This document shows, in pieces, positions 60,455-64,000 of a stretch of 64,000 bases of DNA. The translations under genes were made by a program, and so were the position numbers. Location: positions 1 through 64,000 of the forward strand of contig JAETQY010000017.1 of assembly GCA_021770445.1 (NCBI GenBank). Direction: 5' to 3'. The notes under the pieces are model-generated. The model had not been told where the DNA came from. It saw only the letters and a program-made list of their open reading frames with translations, and made no database searches. This DNA is from Bacillota bacterium (GTDB lineage: Bacteria > Bacillota > Clostridia > Oscillospirales > Oscillospiraceae). Within the stretch, counting starts at the first letter, position 1. Each line of letters opens with the position of its first letter.

Positions 60455-60478
60455 TGACCACAGTTTTAGCCACATACA
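60455..60478 (+). repeat. TGACCACA-N6-GCCACATACA motif, copy d
   Basis: Lies after a terminator and GCGGTTTTTCTTAACTT, the same context as copy a after tRNA-Val (terminator, GCGGTTTTTCTTAACTT, motif, AGGGG.AAA..GCCCTC). It may mark the end of another integrated element. Confidence 0.6.
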
Positions 60479-60538
60479 GGGGGAAATTTGCCCTCGGAGC
60501 ATATGAGGCGGCAAGCTCCATTTGTGACCAAATGTCCG

Positions 60539-62275
60539 TCACAACAGAAGCAGTGTCTCGCTGAGCCGCTTGCCCGCGGCGCCTCCGAAATCTCCCGCCT
60601 GGCGGATACGCAAAAAGGAGGTGCCGTAGATCATCCGCTCATTTTCCAGCTCGCTGTCGCTGCCCAAAAAGATGCCGATGACATGGATGCCCTTGCGGCG
60701 CAGCTTTCGGATTTGAAAGCAGGTGTCGCGAATGGCGGCGTCCCCGATATATGTTTCAACCGGATGGTTCCGGCCGCTTACCATGTCGTTGGGCAGGCCA
60801 TCGCTGAAAACGATGATGATTTTGTGGTCCTCTCTCCGCTTGAGAAGGTCGAAACCGGCGGCGGCTAGGGCCAGTCCGTCCCGGTTGTTGGAGGTTGCCC
60901 GGTATTCTAGAACTTTCCGGTCCGCCTCTGGCTTGTCGTTATAGTCCCGGAAGCGCCGCAGAACGGTGTGGTTGCCGTAGGTGCAGTAGCTCATCACCCG
61001 GTGGGGTATCTGGATCCGGCTCAGGGCGGCGCTGAACATATAGCTTTGCAGCGCCACCATGGACTGGCGGGAAATTTGAGAGCCGCTGGCGTCGATCAGC
61101 AGTTCTACAACGACGGTGGACTGGTCCTGGCGAAATATTTTGCGGAAAAGCTGCGGGTCTTCACAGCGGCCCGCTTTCCAGAGGGTGCTGTTCACCAGAA
61201 CACCGTGGTTCGAGCGGTAAAATTCCGGGTCGTTCTTTAAATTCAGCGCGTTGCGGAAGGCCTGTTCGATGCTGCGGATGCCCTGCCGGGCGGAATCCGT
61301 ATTCTCCTCCAGCATCCGCAGATTGGCGTCCCGGCCGGCCTTTAAGGCAGCCGCCCTGGGGGAGTCCTCCTGGTAGGTGCTCTCCGGAAGGCCGTCTGTG
61401 AACAGCAGCCTGCGCCCCTCGTGGATGCCGGTGCAGACCGTGCGTTCGATCTCCCGCATAGCCTGTTCCGTTTGAAAGCTGAGGCCGAAGTTTTTGGAGA
61501 GGTACTCGGGAACCGCAGCCAGAGCCTCTTCTGACATCAAAACGCAGTCCGCCGCTGTCGAATCGGGTTTTTCATAGTTCAGCTCCAACTGGGACTCGTC
61601 CAGTTCTGGCAACCCGTCCTCCTCAGCTGGGCCCTCTTCGTCCCAGAGCTCCCCCGCTCCGTATTCGGGGTTGGGCAGGATATCCCGGTTGTGGTCGGGG
61701 GCGAAATACCGGGTGAAAATTTTTTTATACAGGAGCACCGCCTGATCCACCAGGGCTCTGGCGTCCGCGCAGCTGCCGCTCTCCTGGGCCAACCGGGTAA
61801 ACAGCCGCAGCATATCCTGAAAACCGGCAAAGTTCTTCAGGATATCTCTGCTCTCCCCGGTGGCTGCCCGTGGAAACTCCCGGGTCAGCCAGTAGATATA
61901 CATCCAATTTCGGGCAGTGTACCGCCACCGCAGCGGGTCGGTGTCCAGCAGCTCCCGGGCGGCCTGCTCCGCCATGACCGGGATGCCCGGGCGCTGGGCT
62001 GCCAGCCTCCGGCGTACCGCGTATTCCAGGCACATATGGGCGATGGGAAGCAGGATGTCCATGTTATAGGCCGCATACCGGTGCCGCCGGAGCCACAGGT
62101 TCAGATTTCCAAGGCCGAACAGTTTATCTCCGCCGCCCAGGATCACACCCTCATAGATTCCGGCCATCCCGCCGGCCTTTCGGAACGGAGCGCTCATGGC
62201 CTGGACATACTCCGGATACTCCCGCTTGCGGTGATCCTCAGAGACAGTGAGAAACAGACTTTCCTCTCGATCCAT
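60539..62275 (-). CDS. VWA-domain protein, CobT/NorD-like
   Basis: A 578-aa cytoplasmic protein. The N-terminal about 380 residues are helical with no named motif. The C-terminal von Willebrand factor A domain (about 390-578) has a MIDAS site: LLIDASGSQ, then TSNNRDGLALAAAGFDLL and IIVFSDGLPNDM. Such proteins work with a MoxR ATPase to remodel or activate metalloenzymes. The partner ATPase is immediately upstream (15-nt gap). The target is unknown. Confidence 0.85.
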   Translation of the reverse strand: MDREESLFLTVSEDHRKREYPEYVQAMSAPFRKAGGMAGIYEGVILGGGDKLFGLGNLNLWLRRHRYAAYNMDILLPIAHMCLEYAVRRRLAAQRPGIPVMAEQAARELLDTDPLRWRYTARNWMYIYWLTREFPRAATGESRDILKNFAGFQDMLRLFTRLAQESGSCADARALVDQAVLLYKKIFTRYFAPDHNRDILPNPEYGAGELWDEEGPAEEDGLPELDESQLELNYEKPDSTAADCVLMSEEALAAVPEYLSKNFGLSFQTEQAMREIERTVCTGIHEGRRLLFTDGLPESTYQEDSPRAAALKAGRDANLRMLEENTDSARQGIRSIEQAFRNALNLKNDPEFYRSNHGVLVNSTLWKAGRCEDPQLFRKIFRQDQSTVVVELLIDASGSQISRQSMVALQSYMFSAALSRIQIPHRVMSYCTYGNHTVLRRFRDYNDKPEADRKVLEYRATSNNRDGLALAAAGFDLLKRREDHKIIIVFSDGLPNDMVSGRNHPVETYIGDAAIRDTCFQIRKLRRKGIHVIGIFLGSDSELENERMIYGTSFLRIRQAGDFGGAAGKRLSETLLLL

Positions 62276-62290
62276 AACGCAGTTCCCCTG

Positions 62291-63139
62291 TCAGACAAAT
62301 CTGGTCATCACCACATCCTGGACCAGCTGATACTCATACTCGTCAAAGCACTTGTTGGTGATGTTGATGGCCACCGCGTCCTTGGGGTGCATCCCGTCTG
62401 TCATCATCCGCAGCGCGGCGAGCATACCCCGCAGGTCCACCGGATGGGTGGATATCTCGCCGTTGACCGCCTTCTCATTCAAGTCCATAAACAGCCCGAT
62501 ACAGTGGTCGATGTGCGTCTCAGCCGCGTTTGGGACGGCAGCCCGCAGCAGCCGGCGCAGCTGCTCCGACTGAAGGGCTGGCATACGGATCACGGTAAAA
62601 CGGGAGATCAGGGCCTCGTTCAATTCCCGCGTGCCCGCGTAGCCGTAGTTCATCGTGGCGATGAAACGGGTGGCCGGGTGCATGGGGATACAGTCATAAC
62701 CCGGCACGTCGATCAACCTGCGGTAGTCCAGCACCGCGTGCATGACGGCAACGGCATCGTTTTTCGCCATGTTGATCTCGTCCAGAATGCAAAAGCCGCC
62801 GCGTCGGGCCGCCTCGGCAACCGGACCGCCGCGCAGCCGCACCTCTCCGCCTACAAAGGTATCCGTTCCAATTAAAGTGCTGCTGTCGGTGTTTACATGG
62901 AAGGAGACGTTGTAGACGGGCCTTGCGAACAGCCAGGCAAGATTGTCCGCTAGTATATTTTTCCCAGTGGCCTTCCCGCCGCACAGTAGGATGTTCTCCC
63001 CCTGAAGCAGCGCAGAAACAGCTAATTCAAGAATCTCCTCCCCGATAAACGCTACGGGTGGCTTCACAATGCGCTCGGAAGCCTCCACGGGGTAACGGGC
63101 TTTGAATTCCTCCAGCCGGAGTTTTAAGTCGTCTCGCAT
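62291..63139 (-). CDS. MoxR-family AAA+ ATPase
   Basis: A 282-aa ATPase: Walker A-like GGKATGKN (about 54-61), where the final Ser/Thr of GK[ST] is Asn; Walker B GFCILDEINMAKND (about 115); sensor FIATMNYGYAGTRELNEALISRF. The order fits MoxR/NorQ. AAGGAGCACAGTT precedes the ATG. It forms a pair with the VWA protein as a chaperone-like complex. The Asn at the P-loop end is unusual and may be a subfamily trait. Confidence 0.88.
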   Translation of the reverse strand: MRDDLKLRLEEFKARYPVEASERIVKPPVAFIGEEILELAVSALLQGENILLCGGKATGKNILADNLAWLFARPVYNVSFHVNTDSSTLIGTDTFVGGEVRLRGGPVAEAARRGGFCILDEINMAKNDAVAVMHAVLDYRRLIDVPGYDCIPMHPATRFIATMNYGYAGTRELNEALISRFTVIRMPALQSEQLRRLLRAAVPNAAETHIDHCIGLFMDLNEKAVNGEISTHPVDLRGMLAALRMMTDGMHPKDAVAINITNKCFDEYEYQLVQDVVMTRFV

Positions 63140-63201
63140 AACTGTGCTCCTTACTGTCTGACAATGGGGTGCAGGTCAAAAAACGGAGGTTCTACAAAAA
63201 A

Positions 63202-63233
63202 TCGGAGCAAGCGATATGACGCTTGCTCCGACG
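63202..63233 (-). terminator. Repeat-derived terminator (3' half of the structured repeat family)
   Basis: A perfect 12-bp stem TCGGAGCAAGCG/CGCTTGCTCCGA with ATATGA loop; on the minus strand TTTTTT follows, downstream of the serine recombinase. Nearly identical to the terminator part of repeat copy B. Confidence 0.8.
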
Positions 63234-63284
63234 CGAAATGACCGCTCAGTTTAGATGCTTTGACCTTCAGGTCAGCACCCAAAA

Positions 63285-63337
63285 CCAAATCGAAGCCCAG
63301 CGAAGCGGGTTCGATTTGGAAAGGAGGAGCAGCGGAA
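63285..63337 (+). repeat. Structured repeat, 5' half (stem I) alone
   Basis: CCAAATCGAAGCC / GGGTTCGATTTGG stem followed by AAAGGAGGAGCAGCGGA, i.e. the first half of the repeat family, separated from and in reversed order to the 3' half at 63202-63233. Confidence 0.8.
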
Positions 63338-63395
63338 AGGTTGTGTTCCATAAGGAAGTAATATTTCTTTCGTGAAACGGCGCAGTCTTGCGGGG

Positions 63396-64000
63396 CTACG
63401 CCGTTTTACTGTTCGCCGTTTCCGGTATCGTGACTTCGCCCACCAGGTTATAAACCACCTGGACGAATTGGGAGCGGCAGCCGTTGACTTTCGTGGGGGC
63501 GTGGACTATCACCATTTTGACAAACTCGTTGACAATGGTGGGCGTCAGTTCCCGGACCTCCGTATACTTCCGCACCAGCGCCAGGAATTGGGACACGTTT
63601 ACGGCCTGTTCCTGGCCCTGTTCCAGCTCCCGCCGCAGCTCTGCCGCCCTAGCCTCTAACTCCCTTTGCTCGGCCTCGTAGGCCCCGGAGAGGCGGGTAT
63701 ACCGTTCCTCTGTCAGCTTGCCCGTGGCGTGGTCCTCATAAACCCGCTGGAAAAGCCCATCCAGCTCCTTGACCCGCTTCTCCGCCTTGCTCAGCTCCGC
63801 TTTTTTCCGGGCCATTTCCCGCCGCTGTTCCTGGGCGTCCCGGTCCATCACCAGCCGCACAAACTCGCCCTCGTTCTCCCGGACATAGGCAAGCGTCGTT
63901 TGCAGATGGGCCAGCACCAGGGCCGTCAGCACCTTTTCACGGATAAAGTGAATCGTACAGCTTCCCGTATTGCTTTTGTAATTGGAGCACACATAATTAT
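63396..64000 (-). CDS. Large serine recombinase, C-terminal part (5' end outside window)
   Basis: About 200 codons of the C-terminal region: zinc-like CSNYKSNTGSCTIHFIREKV, then a long coiled coil (QRREMARKKAELSKAEKRVKEL) and the end domain TPTIVNEFVKMVIVHAPTKV, typical of the recombinase zinc-beta-ribbon and DUF4368-type ends of Tn-encoded large serine recombinases. The frame is open to the window edge, so an element extends to the right. Confidence 0.88.
   Translation of the reverse strand, partial: NYVCSNYKSNTGSCTIHFIREKVLTALVLAHLQTTLAYVRENEGEFVRLVMDRDAQEQRREMARKKAELSKAEKRVKELDGLFQRVYEDHATGKLTEERYTRLSGAYEAEQRELEARAAELRRELEQGQEQAVNVSQFLALVRKYTEVRELTPTIVNEFVKMVIVHAPTKVNGCRSQFVQVVYNLVGEVTIPETANSKTA

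Overview
The window looks like chromosomal DNA of a GC-rich gut Clostridium of the Oscillospiraceae (Flavonifractor/Pseudoflavonifractor-like). The evidence is a T-box-controlled ilv operon, the Firmicutes order rimP-nusA-ylxR-L7Ae-infB, strong AGGAGG ribosome binding sites, TTGACA/TATAAT promoters, DUF1576/DUF6076/DUF6809 families and mobilizable elements typical of that group. The genus is an inference.

Core chromosome, 1-22.5 kb. On the minus strand a T-box leader drives two complete acetolactate synthase large/small pairs and then ilvC, which runs off the left edge. On the plus strand is a translation and RNA operon: rimP, nusA, ylxR, L7Ae-like, infB, a hypothetical gene, rbfA, nrnA-like, truB, ribF and a DUF1576 membrane protein. 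Next comes a minus-strand tRNA cluster (Gly, Arg, His, Gln, Lys), followed by pyrB with a PyrI-like cysteine tail, a Cys/His-repeat secreted protein, a CmpB-like membrane protein, a polysaccharide deacetylase and pgi.

Accessory region, 22.5-59.2 kb. A tRNA-Val gene at 22454-22529 shares a 25-bp identical block with 59185-59209, which fits integration of about 36.7 kb. The left part is a mobilizable element: RelB/RelE-type toxin-antitoxin, two tandem tyrosine integrases, DUF6809, a CAP-domain protein, a MobP-type relaxase with its RHH partner, a candidate oriT, a replication-type HTH protein, an excisionase interrupted in frame by a structured repeat, and DUF6076. A rearranged zone follows, with sortase B, a truncated sorted surface protein, an ATPase remnant and a rhomboid protease.

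The centre, 36-54.9 kb, is a molybdenum island. It holds cofactor genes (moeA, mobB, mobA, a MoeA-like gene, moaC, moaA, a MOSC-MogA fusion) and the modABC transporter. Between them lies an uncharacterised redox operon: FAD oxidoreductase, four-cluster ferredoxin, molybdopterin oxidoreductase, DMT transporter and NhaC-family antiporter. A two-component system follows whose kinase is itself fused to a complete NhaC-like transporter domain. I read this as a transporter-sensor controlling a molybdoenzyme for an unknown exogenous substrate; it is the most promising undescribed system here. The right part has AP2-like and resolvase genes, a truncated CAP gene and an AlbA_2 regulator.

Right edge, 59.2-64 kb: a proline-rich lipoprotein, a candidate small RNA, a MoxR/VWA pair and the 3' part of a large serine recombinase.

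A family of structured repeats of about 110 bp (two stem-loops with covarying arms) recurs at about 11.0, 16.2, 17.0, 31.0 and 63.2 kb. Two copies touch the CCA end of a tRNA gene and one lies inside the excisionase gene.
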